17,496 nucleotides of DNA from NCBI GenBank assembly GCA_019114745.1, contig DXEY01000136.1:1-17496 (forward strand), written 5' to 3'. Position 1 is the first letter of the stretch, and each line of letters starts with the position of its first letter. The stretch comes from Candidatus Mediterraneibacter colneyensis. Its GTDB lineage: Bacteria > Bacillota > Clostridia > Lachnospirales > Lachnospiraceae. The notes under the pieces were generated by a model, which was given only the letters and a program-made list of their open reading frames with translations, searched no databases and was not told the DNA's origin. This document shows, piece by piece, positions 7,097 through 13,767 of the stretch. Both the position numbers and the translations under genes were made by a program.

Positions 7097-8026
7097 ATGA
7101 TACTGACAGTTACATTAAACGCCGCCATTGACAAGCGGTATGTCGTGGACGGCTTCCGGATCGGGGAGGTAAACCGCGTCAGGGAGTGCGCCTACACGCC
7201 GGGCGGAAAAGGGCTGAATGTCTCAAAGCCTGCGTCCATCGCAGGGGCGGATGTCACGGCGACCGGATTTGTAGGCGGCCATGCCGGACATTATATAGAA
7301 GATTCCCTGAAGCCATTCGGGATCAAAAGTGAGTTTTATCACATGAAAGAGGAAAGCCGTTCCTGTATTAATATATGGGATGAAGCCAACCACATCCAGA
7401 CAGAGTTTCTGGAGCCGGGCTTTACGGTATCGGAGGAGGACTTTGCAAAGTTCGAGGAAAAGTTTGCCGGGCTTGTGGAGAAGGCAGACGTGGTTTCCAT
7501 GTCAGGCAGCGTGCCAAAGGGACTGGACGGCACGGCTTACCAGCGGCTGGTAAAGATCTGTAAGGCGGCGGGTAAACCGGTCATCCTCGATACGAGCGGA
7601 AAACTGCTGGAGATGGGGATCCAGGCGTGCCCGACGATGATCAAGCCGAATATCGACGAGATACGGATGCTTACCGGAAAAGGCTGTGACAGGCTGGATG
7701 AAATGGTAGAAGCGGCGAGAGAGATCCACAGAAACGGCGTGGAGATCGTAGCAGTGTCTCTGGGAGGAGACGGATCCTTTGTGGTATGTGACGAGGGTGT
7801 GTTCCGTGCGGAAGTGCCGAGGATCGATGCGGTAAATACAGTCGGATGCGGAGACTCCATGATCGCGGGATATGCGCTTGGGATCAGTGAAGGACTCTCC
7901 GTCAGGGAGACCCTCCGCAAGGCGAGCGCCATCTCGGCAGCCGCAGCGCTGCGGGAAGAGACAGGATTCTTTGTCAGAGAAGACATGGAGAGGATCCTGC
8001 CCCAGGTGAAGATCACAGAGATTTAA
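7097..8026 (+). CDS. PfkB-family sugar-phosphate kinase (tagatose-6-phosphate kinase / 1-phosphofructokinase type)
   Basis: A 309-aa ribokinase-fold kinase of the LacC/FruK branch. MILTVTLNAAID is the typical N-terminus of this branch. GGKGLNVS (36-43) is the substrate/phosphate loop, SLGGDGS (221-227) belongs to the nucleotide site, and NTVGCGDSMIAGYA (247-260) carries catalytic Asp253 with the GCGD variant of the GAGD anion hole. AGGAGG overlaps the stop of the dehydrogenase gene, and the start is 10 nt after that stop. In the operon it would phosphorylate the ketose 6-phosphate made by the GatD-like enzyme, giving the bisphosphate for the aldolase. Fructose 1-phosphate as substrate cannot be ruled out, but no PTS fructose permease is adjacent. 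Confidence 0.92.
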   Translation: MILTVTLNAAIDKRYVVDGFRIGEVNRVRECAYTPGGKGLNVSKPASIAGADVTATGFVGGHAGHYIEDSLKPFGIKSEFYHMKEESRSCINIWDEANHIQTEFLEPGFTVSEEDFAKFEEKFAGLVEKADVVSMSGSVPKGLDGTAYQRLVKICKAAGKPVILDTSGKLLEMGIQACPTMIKPNIDEIRMLTGKGCDRLDEMVEAAREIHRNGVEIVAVSLGGDGSFVVCDEGVFRAEVPRIDAVNTVGCGDSMIAGYALGISEGLSVRETLRKASAISAAAALREETGFFVREDMERILPQVKITEI

Positions 8027-8123
8027 GACAGTATGGAAGTCATGGTAATCACACGGACGGCAGGACGCCAGATGAGCGATATCCTGCGCGGCGTGTAATA
8101 ATAAAAAGAAAAGGAGAAAGAAA

Positions 8124-9140
8124 ATGGGAGAATTTATCAACCCGGCAATCGTGCCGAAGAAAAAACTGTACACCGGAGAAGAAATTCCGTGTGTAGGCAT
8201 GGGAACATTCGGATCTGACCGTTTCACACCGGAGCAGGTATCCAATGCGGTAGCGGGAGCGATCCGCTGCGGTTACAGAATGTTCGACTGCGCTGCCTGC
8301 TACGGCAACGAAGACCAGATCGGCGAAGTGTTTAAAACAGCGTTTGACGAGGGAGTTGTAGAGCGTAAAGAGCTTTACATCATGACAAAAGTGTGGAACG
8401 ACATGCACGAGAGAGTAGAGGAGTCCTGCAGAAAGAGTATTGCAGACCTGCAGTGCGATTACATCGACCTCTTCTTTATCCACTGGCCGTTCCCGAACTA
8501 TCATGCACCGGGATGCGATGTAGATTCCAGAAACCCGAACTCAAAACCGTTCAGTGTGGAAGAGTTTATGAATACGTACAGACAGTGCGAGAGCCTGGTA
8601 GAGAAAGGGCTGATCCGCCACATCGGTATCTCCAATATGACGATCCCGAAACTGGAGGCTGTGCTTCCGCTGATGAAGATCATGCCGGTTGCATGTGAGC
8701 TGGAACTTCATCCGTGCTTCCAGCAGCAGGAACTGTTCGATTACCTGGTCGCTCATGATATCCAGCCGATCGGCTTTATGCCGCTGGGATCTCCGCAGAG
8801 ACCGGAGCGTGATATGATGCCGGAAGATATCGCAGATATGAAGACTCCGGAGATGGTAGAGATCGCAAAAGCGCACAACTGCCATCCGGCGCTGATCGCT
8901 CTGAAGTGGGCGCACCAGAGAGGGCAGATCCCGATCCCGTTCTCTGTACATGAGGCAGAGTATGTAAGCAATCTCAAGTCTATGACAGAAGATCCGCTGA
9001 CAGATGAGGAGATGGCAAAGATCGCGACTCTTGAGAGAAACAACCGCCTTGTAAAAGGACAGGTGTTCCTGTGGCCGGGCGCTAAGGACTGGCACGATCT
9101 CTGGGATGAAGACGGGAAAATCGTTACACTGGACGATTAA
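8124..9140 (+). CDS. Aldo/keto reductase
   Basis: A 338-aa NAD(P)H-dependent oxidoreductase of the AKR superfamily. The tetrad is complete: Asp55, Tyr60 (AACYGNE), Lys89 (MTKVW) and His120 (FIHWP). GISNMTI and IPFSVHEAEYV match the later barrel strands and the cofactor site. The C-terminal tail (about 300-338) is longer than in minimal AKRs. AAGGAG lies 8 nt upstream of the ATG. A 97-nt gap separates it from the PfkB gene, with no terminator or clear promoter in the gap, so it is probably the last operon gene; a strong terminator follows at 9239. In context it would interconvert an aldose or ketose and its polyol, feeding the kinase. The real substrate is unknown, and this family is often promiscuous. 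Confidence 0.93.
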   Translation: MGEFINPAIVPKKKLYTGEEIPCVGMGTFGSDRFTPEQVSNAVAGAIRCGYRMFDCAACYGNEDQIGEVFKTAFDEGVVERKELYIMTKVWNDMHERVEESCRKSIADLQCDYIDLFFIHWPFPNYHAPGCDVDSRNPNSKPFSVEEFMNTYRQCESLVEKGLIRHIGISNMTIPKLEAVLPLMKIMPVACELELHPCFQQQELFDYLVAHDIQPIGFMPLGSPQRPERDMMPEDIADMKTPEMVEIAKAHNCHPALIALKWAHQRGQIPIPFSVHEAEYVSNLKSMTEDPLTDEEMAKIATLERNNRLVKGQVFLWPGAKDWHDLWDEDGKIVTLDD

Positions 9141-9155
9141 TATTAAGAAAAAAAC

Positions 9156-9184
9156 TTGAAATATGATTTGTAATCTGATATTAT
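9156..9184 (+). promoter_or_regulatory. Candidate promoter of a short transcript
   Basis: TTGAAA (9156-9161), a 17-nt spacer, then TATTAT (9179-9184). Transcription would start near 9191 and run into the terminator at 9239-9271, giving an RNA of roughly 80 nt with no credible ORF. The stretch is AT-rich, so a chance match is possible; the layout (promoter, short RNA, terminator, 97-nt repeat) copies the tRNA-Trp unit at 2176-2432. Confidence 0.5.
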
Positions 9185-9238
9185 ATCAATAATTTATTAT
9201 AACTATCAGTTGCAGCAAAGATAATTCAGTCAGTCCAA

Positions 9239-9271
9239 AGAGGGATAACGCATTGTTATCTCTCTTTTTTT
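9239..9271 (+). terminator. Intrinsic terminator after the aldo/keto reductase
   Basis: AGAGGGATAAC (9239-9249) pairs with GTTATCTCTCT (9255-9265) over 11 positions with one G-U, loop GCATT, then seven T (9265-9271). It closes the sugar operon and/or the short transcript from 9191. Its T-tract is shared with repeat copy 2. Confidence 0.93.
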
Positions 9272-9361
9272 GTGACTGCGACGAGCCAAAGTCCGGGCTT
9301 GCCCGAGACCTTGGCGACCGTTTACAATCCCGGAATGTGCCTTTTGGCACTTCCGGTGATT
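9265..9361 (+). repeat. 97-nt structured dispersed repeat, copy 2
   Basis: Second copy of the element at 2336-2432, 94/97 identical and the same length. Again it starts at a terminator T-tract, although the terminator stem itself (9239-9265) is unrelated to the one at copy 1. In this copy the outer stem of hairpin A is GCCAA/TTGGC, fully Watson-Crick. Copy 1 keeps the end pair as G-U and loses one A-U pair. The third difference (9321) falls in the linker between hairpins. Hairpin B is identical in both copies. The element lies 45 nt upstream of the small HPr-like gene and could be part of its leader if transcription reads through. Confidence 0.88.
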
Positions 9362-9406
9362 GTTTCTGAAGACTGACTGGAGCAGCAGGAACGGAGGCAG
9401 ATGCTT

Positions 9407-9634
9407 ATGAGAAAAACAATGAATATCCAGTTTGATTCCTATGATATGGTGGAAAGGTTTTCAAGGGATGTCGCAGGGATGCCGGGAGAATTTGACCTGG
9501 CTTCCGGCAGGCGGAGTGTGGATGCAAAATCATTTCTCGGTATTTTCAGCCTTGACCTGTCGCGGCCGGTTATCCTGACTGCTGTGACGGACGATGTGGC
9601 GGCTATTGAAAAACTTCGCGCTTATCAGCTGTAA
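9407..9634 (+). CDS. HPr/Crh-like small protein lacking the active-site histidine
   Basis: A 75-aa protein with the C-terminal half of an HPr fold: ASGRRSVDAKSFLGIFSLDL followed by PVILTA and a final helix, matching the (K/N)GKKVNAKSI(M/L)G(L/V)MSL block of HPr and Crh. The N-terminal GLHARPA segment that carries the phosphorylated His15 is missing and replaced by DSYDM, and the region is a few residues shorter. The Ser of AKS (Ser42 here) aligns with HPr Ser46. It therefore cannot act as a PTS phosphocarrier, but it could be a Crh-like regulatory protein modified by HPr kinase. Start: GGAGG at 9393-9397 is 9 nt from ATG 9407 and only 3 nt from ATG 9401, so 9407 is chosen. No clear terminator follows before the next promoter. 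Confidence 0.75.
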   Translation: MRKTMNIQFDSYDMVERFSRDVAGMPGEFDLASGRRSVDAKSFLGIFSLDLSRPVILTAVTDDVAAIEKLRAYQL

Positions 9635-9694
9635 GATGCGCTCCTTACGGCTGAACTGCCATACACAAAAAATAGAGAACACTCGGTTTTCCCC

Positions 9695-9723
9695 TTGACA
9701 AATATCTTTTAGCAGTTTACCAT
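9695..9723 (+). promoter_or_regulatory. Promoter of the binding-protein gene
   Basis: TTGACA (9695-9700) with TACCAT (9718-9723) at a 17-nt spacer. An alternative -10, CATAAT (9721-9726), would need a 20-nt spacer. The gene starts at 9757 behind AAGGAGG. Confidence 0.7.
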
Positions 9724-9756
9724 AATAGCATTAGATATTTTTAAGGAGGAATTATT

Positions 9757-10932
9757 ATGAAATGGTTTAGAAAGGCGGCAAGCCTCACGGTTGTGGCAGC
9801 TATGGGATTTTCTCTTGCCGCATGCGGAGGCGGAGGCAGCAGTGAGGGAGATCCGGATGCAACGACTTTCAAGATCGGAGGCATCGGACCTACGACAGGT
9901 GACACTGCAATTTACGGAACTGCTGTACAGAACGGTATTCAGCTCGCTGTAGATGAGATCAATGCTGCAGGCGGGATCAACGGATACCAGATCGAGTACC
10001 AGTTTGAGGATGACCAGTCCGATTCAGAGAAATCGGTAAATGCGTACAATACCCTGAAAGACTGGGGAATGCAGATGCTGGTCGGAACCGTGACATCTAC
10101 ACCGTGTACAGCAGTAGTGGAAGAGTCACACGCGGACAATATGTTCCAGCTCACACCGTCTGCTACAGCGGTAGAGAGTATCCAGTATGACAATGCGTTC
10201 CGTATGTGCTTCTCTGACCCGAGCCAGGGTACTGTATCTGCGGATTATATCGCGGATAACGGACTTGCATCCAAAGTTGCGATCATCTACGACAGCTCTG
10301 ATACCTATTCGACAGGTATCTACCAGAGCTTTGCAACAGAGGCTGAGGCAAGAGGGATCGAGATCGTAGCCGCAGAGGCGTTTACGGCGGACAGCAGCAC
10401 AGATTTTTCCGTTCAGATCCAGAAGGCAAAAGATGCGGGCGCAGAGCTTGTGTTCCTTCCGATCTATTACCAAGAGGCTTCCCTGATCCTCGCACAGGCA
10501 GAGAGAGCAGGATTCAGCCCGGAGTGGTTCGGCGTGGATGGAATGGACGGCCTGCTTGACGTGGAAGGATTTGACGCGGCGCTGGCAGAAGGACTGATGT
10601 TCCTTACTCCGTTTACCCCGGATGCAGAGGATGAGGCTACGCAGACTTTCGTGGCAGACTACGAAGAGGCGTTCGGCGATACTCCGATCCAGTTTGCGGC
10701 TGACGCTTATGACTGCATGTATGTGATCAAGGCGGCTGCTGAAGAGGTTGACCTGAGCCCGGATATGAGCATTTCAGATATGTGCGAGGCAATGAAATCA
10801 GCGATGACATCGATCACCATCGACGGCCTGACAGGAAAACAGATTTCCTGGGGTGAGGACGGAGAACCGTCTAAAGAGCCGACAGTCGTAGTTGTAGAAG
10901 GCGGAGCATATAAAGTGCTTCAGGCTGAATAA
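9757..10932 (+). CDS. ABC transporter substrate-binding lipoprotein, LivJ-like (branched-chain amino acid type)
   Basis: A 391-aa lipoprotein: positively charged start, hydrophobic stretch, then lipobox LAAC with Cys23 followed by a Gly/Ser/Asp linker. The mature domain is a type I periplasmic-binding fold of the Peripla_BP_6 family: FKIGGIGPTTGDTAIYGTAVQNGIQ, the ligand-site block AVDEINAAGGINGYQI, SATAVESIQ, and VAIIYDSSDTYSTG at the start of the second lobe. The family binds branched-chain amino acids, but also other amino acids, amides and urea-like ligands, so the ligand is open. It has its own promoter and ends at a bidirectional terminator. No permease or ATPase genes follow, so it is an orphan binding protein that would need a transporter encoded elsewhere. 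It converges on the ureido-amino-acid operon; a link is only positional. Confidence 0.94.
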   Translation: MKWFRKAASLTVVAAMGFSLAACGGGGSSEGDPDATTFKIGGIGPTTGDTAIYGTAVQNGIQLAVDEINAAGGINGYQIEYQFEDDQSDSEKSVNAYNTLKDWGMQMLVGTVTSTPCTAVVEESHADNMFQLTPSATAVESIQYDNAFRMCFSDPSQGTVSADYIADNGLASKVAIIYDSSDTYSTGIYQSFATEAEARGIEIVAAEAFTADSSTDFSVQIQKAKDAGAELVFLPIYYQEASLILAQAERAGFSPEWFGVDGMDGLLDVEGFDAALAEGLMFLTPFTPDAEDEATQTFVADYEEAFGDTPIQFAADAYDCMYVIKAAAEEVDLSPDMSISDMCEAMKSAMTSITIDGLTGKQISWGEDGEPSKEPTVVVVEGGAYKVLQAE

Positions 10933-10953
10933 GAAATATCAGTAAAAGTAAAC

Positions 10954-11000
10954 ACAGGGACATCCGTCCGGCTGAGCGCTGAACGGATGTCCCTGTTTTA
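10954..11000. terminator. Bidirectional intrinsic terminator
   Basis: ACAGGGACATCCGT (10954-10967) pairs perfectly over 14 bp with ACGGATGTCCCTGT (10983-10996), with a 15-nt loop. T-rich sequence follows on the + strand, and A-rich sequence precedes it, giving a U-rich tail on the - strand. It serves both the binding-protein gene and the carbamate kinase operon, which converge here. Confidence 0.92.
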
Positions 11001-11033
11001 TATTTTATACATTTTAGGAGTCTGGACTGGCTT

Positions 11034-11978
11034 TTATAAATGGATCCTTGTACCTGTCCTGCCAAGGATACCGTCTCTGGCTTTTTCGAGCAGGGTGATG
11101 AGCGCCTGCCTGCCCGGTTTTGACTCGGCAAATTCTACGGCGGCCTGTACTTTCGGGAGCATAGATCCCGGAGCAAAGTGCCCTTCTTCAATGTATTGTT
11201 TTGCCTCGTCTACTGTGATATCATCGAGCCATTTCTCATCCGGTTTTCCGTAGTTGACAGCAGCTTTTTCTACTGCGGTCAGGATGATCAGAAAATCGGC
11301 GTCCAGTTCTTTCGCCATCAGGCAGCTCGCAAAGTCTTTATCAATGACTGCACTGGCGCCTTTTAAGTGATTGCCCTGGCGTGTGACGGGGATACCGCCT
11401 CCGCCGCAGGCAATGACGACATCGCCGGAGTCTACCATGTTGCGGATCGTTCCGATCTCGATGATCTCCTGGGGTTTCGGGGATGCAACCACACGGCGGT
11501 AGCCGCGCCCGGCATCCTCTTTCATGATATAATCATATTTCTCCGCCATCATATCAGCCTGTTCTTTTGTCATGAAACGGCCGATCGGTTTGGACGGATG
11601 CTCAAATGCCGGATCGTCGGGATCCACTCGCACCTGTGTGATCATGGTCGCCACCGGGATATCGGTGATCCCTCTGTTTAAGAGTTCCTCGCGGAGCGCA
11701 TTCTGAAGATCGTATCCGATATACGCCTGGCTCATGGCAACACAGACGGACAGCGGGGTGTTCGGCTGCTGTGGATCTTCGTGGGTCAGGGCGAGCATTG
11801 CGTTGTTCACCATGCCCACCTGCGGGCCGTTGCCGTGGGCAACGACTACTTCACATCCTTCCTGGATGAGATCTACGATCGCCCTGGAAGTGATCTTAAC
11901 GGCTTTCATCTGCTCAGGCAGGGTATTGCCGAGGGCGTTTCCGCCCAAGGCAATGACAATACGTTTTTTCTTTTCCAT
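11034..11978 (-). CDS. arcC: Carbamate kinase
   Basis: This enzyme transfers phosphate between carbamoyl phosphate and ADP, so it makes ATP plus CO2 and ammonia in catabolism. The protein is 314 aa, the normal family length. It opens with RIVIALGGNALG, has VVAHGNGPQVG and the signature ACGGGGIPV, and then DKDFASCLMAKELDADFLIILTAVE, all typical of carbamate kinases. GGGAGG lies about 6 nt upstream of the ATG. It is the last gene of the operon, 16 nt behind ridA, and ends at the bidirectional terminator. In E. coli the matching neighbour of ygeW/ygeX/ygeY is the carbamate-kinase-like yqeA. No arginine deiminase (arcA) is present here, so the source of carbamoyl phosphate is most likely the YgeW enzyme. 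Confidence 0.97.
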   Translation of the reverse strand: MEKKKRIVIALGGNALGNTLPEQMKAVKITSRAIVDLIQEGCEVVVAHGNGPQVGMVNNAMLALTHEDPQQPNTPLSVCVAMSQAYIGYDLQNALREELLNRGITDIPVATMITQVRVDPDDPAFEHPSKPIGRFMTKEQADMMAEKYDYIMKEDAGRGYRRVVASPKPQEIIEIGTIRNMVDSGDVVIACGGGGIPVTRQGNHLKGASAVIDKDFASCLMAKELDADFLIILTAVEKAAVNYGKPDEKWLDDITVDEAKQYIEEGHFAPGSMLPKVQAAVEFAESKPGRQALITLLEKARDGILGRTGTRIHL

Positions 11979-11994
11979 AAGCTGCCTCCCGGAA

Positions 11995-12378
11995 TCAGCC
12001 TTCTTTTACAGCGGCAATCGTCTCTACTTCACAGAGGACTCCCTTCGGAAGAGCTTTTACAGCGACGCAGGAGCGTGCCGGATTGCCTGTGAAATATTTT
12101 GCATAGACTTCATTGAACGCTGCAAAATCAGCCATATCTGCGAGGAAACATGTCGTTTTTACAACATCTGTGAATGATGCGCCCTGGCTCTCCAGAAGTG
12201 CGCCTACATTCTTCATGACCTGCTCTGCCTGCTCTGTGATATCAGAGCCGACTACTTCGCCTGTCTCCGGTGAGAGCGGGATCTGTCCCGAGAAAAATGC
12301 GATGCCGTTGAGGATGATCCCCTGTGAATACGGCCCGATGGCAGCAGGTGCGTTTTTTGTTTCAACATATTTTAACAT
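11995..12378 (-). CDS. ridA: RidA-family reactive intermediate deaminase
   Basis: A 127-aa YjgF/RidA protein. Conserved elements are IGPYSQG (Tyr17), FFSGQIPL, the catalytic Arg in NPARSC (Arg102, equivalent to Arg105 in E. coli) and the late Glu119 in CEVETIA. RidA hydrolyses 2-aminoacrylate and related enamines or imines released by PLP-dependent lyases, protecting other PLP enzymes. Its place in the same operon as the PLP enzyme YgeX, which produces 2-aminoacrylate during diaminopropionate cleavage, gives it a specific job rather than a general housekeeping one. AGGAGG lies 10 nt upstream of the ATG. A TTTTTTAG tract (CTAAAAAA on the coding strand) lies just upstream of this site, similar to the motif cluster at 17263-17461. 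Confidence 0.96.
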   Translation of the reverse strand: MLKYVETKNAPAAIGPYSQGIILNGIAFFSGQIPLSPETGEVVGSDITEQAEQVMKNVGALLESQGASFTDVVKTTCFLADMADFAAFNEVYAKYFTGNPARSCVAVKALPKGVLCEVETIAAVKEG

Positions 12379-12421
12379 GGTGCAAATACCTCCTGATAAT
12401 TCTTTTTTAGATTAGTAACTG

Positions 12422-12448
12422 TTCAGTCTATTCAGCCCGTTCAGCCCG
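12422..12448. repeat. Short tandem repeat in the ygeW-ridA spacer
   Basis: TTCAGTCTA, TTCAGCCCG, TTCAGCCCG: three adjacent 9-nt units, two of them identical. They lie in the 151-nt gap between ygeW and ridA. The same gap holds a 10-bp palindrome GCAACGTTGC (12482-12491) and a 6-bp hairpin CCGCCA-GA-TGGCGG (12511-12524) just after the ygeW stop. The hairpin has no U-tract in the direction of transcription, so it is not called a terminator. Confidence 0.55.
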
Positions 12449-12529
12449 CGCCATTCGCAAAGCCGCATTTATGTGCTTACTGCAACGTTGCCGCTGAAAT
12501 CTGTTGACTGCCGCCAGATGGCGGAACTA

Positions 12530-13723
12530 TTATTTAAACACTCTCGGCGTGCCTTTTTCCTCAAGCTTCTTCAGGATGTCAGCCGGATCAGCGAATTTTG
12601 CGAGGAAGATCATAGCCGCAATGATGTACGGTTTGTAGCTTGCCTCTTTGTAGAGCGGATCTCTGTAGCGGTCGAATACGCTTGCGTCAACCTCGCCTTC
12701 CTCACAGCTTACGCCTGTGATGTCAGCCGGCAGGCAGTGCATGTAGAGCGCTTTGCCGTCTTTTGTCGTCTTCATCAGTTCCTCTGTACATGCCCAGTCT
12801 TTGTGCTGTGCATTCTGTGCAAGGAGTTCTTTCTCCAGCTCTTTTATGCCCTCGAAGTCGCCGTTTCCGTACAGCTCTGTACGTCTTTCCATAGCTGCGA
12901 ACGGAGCCCAGCTCTTCGGATATACGATATCAGCGTCTTTGAACGCCTCTGCCATATCATTTGTTTTTGTAAATGTACCGCCGGATTTCTTTGCGTTCTC
13001 AGCAGCAACAGCCTCAACTTCCGGAAATACCTCGTATCCTTCCGGATGAGCAAGGACAACGTCCATTCCGAAACGTGTCATCAGACCGATGATCCCCTGC
13101 GGAACAGAGAGCGGTTTGCCGTAAGACGGAGAGTAAGCCCATGACATAGCGATCTTTTTGCCTTTCAGGTTCTCAACACCGCCGAACTCGTGGATGATGT
13201 GGAGCATATCAGCCATTGCCTGTGTCGGGTGGTCGATGTCGCACTGCAGGTTTACGAGCGTCGGTTTCTGCTCAAGGATGCCGTCTTTATTTCCCTGTGT
13301 TACAGCGTCAACTACTTCATGCATGTAAGCATTTCCCTTGCCGATGTACATATCGTCGCGGATACCGATCACGTCTGCCATGAAGGAGATCATGTTTGCT
13401 GTCTCGCGGACGGTCTCGCCGTGTGCAACCTGGGATTTGCCCTCGTCCAGATCCTGAACCTCAAGACCTAACAGGTTACATGCGGATGCAAAGGAGAAGC
13501 GGGTACGTGTGGAGTTGTCGCGGAAGAGTGAGATTCCGAGACCGCTCTCGAATACCTTTGTAGAAATGTTGTTCTCTCTCATAAAGCGGAGCGCATCAGC
13601 TAACGTGAATACAGCTTCGAGCTCATCGTCTGTCTTTTCCCATGTCAGGAAAAAGTCTCCGTTGTACATGTCCTTAAAGTTCAGTGAGTTCAGCTTATCG
13701 ATATAATCCTGTAATGTTTTCAT
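12530..13723 (-). CDS. ygeW: Knotted carbamoyltransferase YgeW
   Basis: A 397-aa aspartate/ornithine carbamoyltransferase superfamily protein, the length recalled for E. coli YgeW and longer than a typical ornithine carbamoyltransferase. The carbamoyl-phosphate motif STRTR is at 71-75 (DNSTRTRFSFAS). It also has HGETVRETA, DIDHPTQAMADM and the late HCLPAD. The segment MSWAYSPSYGKPLSVPQG is characteristic of the YgeW subgroup rather than ArgF. In the catabolic direction it would phosphorolyse a ureido compound to carbamoyl phosphate plus an amine. The acceptor has been uncertain in E. coli; the YgeX and YgeY neighbours point to a diaminopropionate derivative. It is 44 nt downstream of ygeY, with AAGGAGG 10 nt upstream of its start. 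Confidence 0.95.
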   Translation of the reverse strand: MKTLQDYIDKLNSLNFKDMYNGDFFLTWEKTDDELEAVFTLADALRFMRENNISTKVFESGLGISLFRDNSTRTRFSFASACNLLGLEVQDLDEGKSQVAHGETVRETANMISFMADVIGIRDDMYIGKGNAYMHEVVDAVTQGNKDGILEQKPTLVNLQCDIDHPTQAMADMLHIIHEFGGVENLKGKKIAMSWAYSPSYGKPLSVPQGIIGLMTRFGMDVVLAHPEGYEVFPEVEAVAAENAKKSGGTFTKTNDMAEAFKDADIVYPKSWAPFAAMERRTELYGNGDFEGIKELEKELLAQNAQHKDWACTEELMKTTKDGKALYMHCLPADITGVSCEEGEVDASVFDRYRDPLYKEASYKPYIIAAMIFLAKFADPADILKKLEEKGTPRVFK

Positions 13724-13767
13724 TGTTCTTCATCCTCCTTGATTTTTGAAATGATAAATTTAATTGC

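Noticed and set aside
12422..12448. CRISPR-like repeat
   Set aside because: The units are 9 nt, adjacent and without spacers; this is a simple tandem repeat.
12511..12524. Terminator after ygeW
   Set aside because: The hairpin CCGCCA/TGGCGG is not followed by a U-tract on the - strand, and ridA and arcC continue the same operon.
12473..13144. 223-codon + strand frame over the ygeW end and spacer
   Set aside because: Cysteine/phenylalanine-rich low-credibility protein antisense to ygeW, with no ribosome site.
12530..13723. Ornithine carbamoyltransferase (ArgF/ArcB)
   Set aside because: The extra length, the SPSYGKPLSVPQG segment and the ygeX/ygeY neighbours indicate YgeW; no arginine deiminase gene is nearby.
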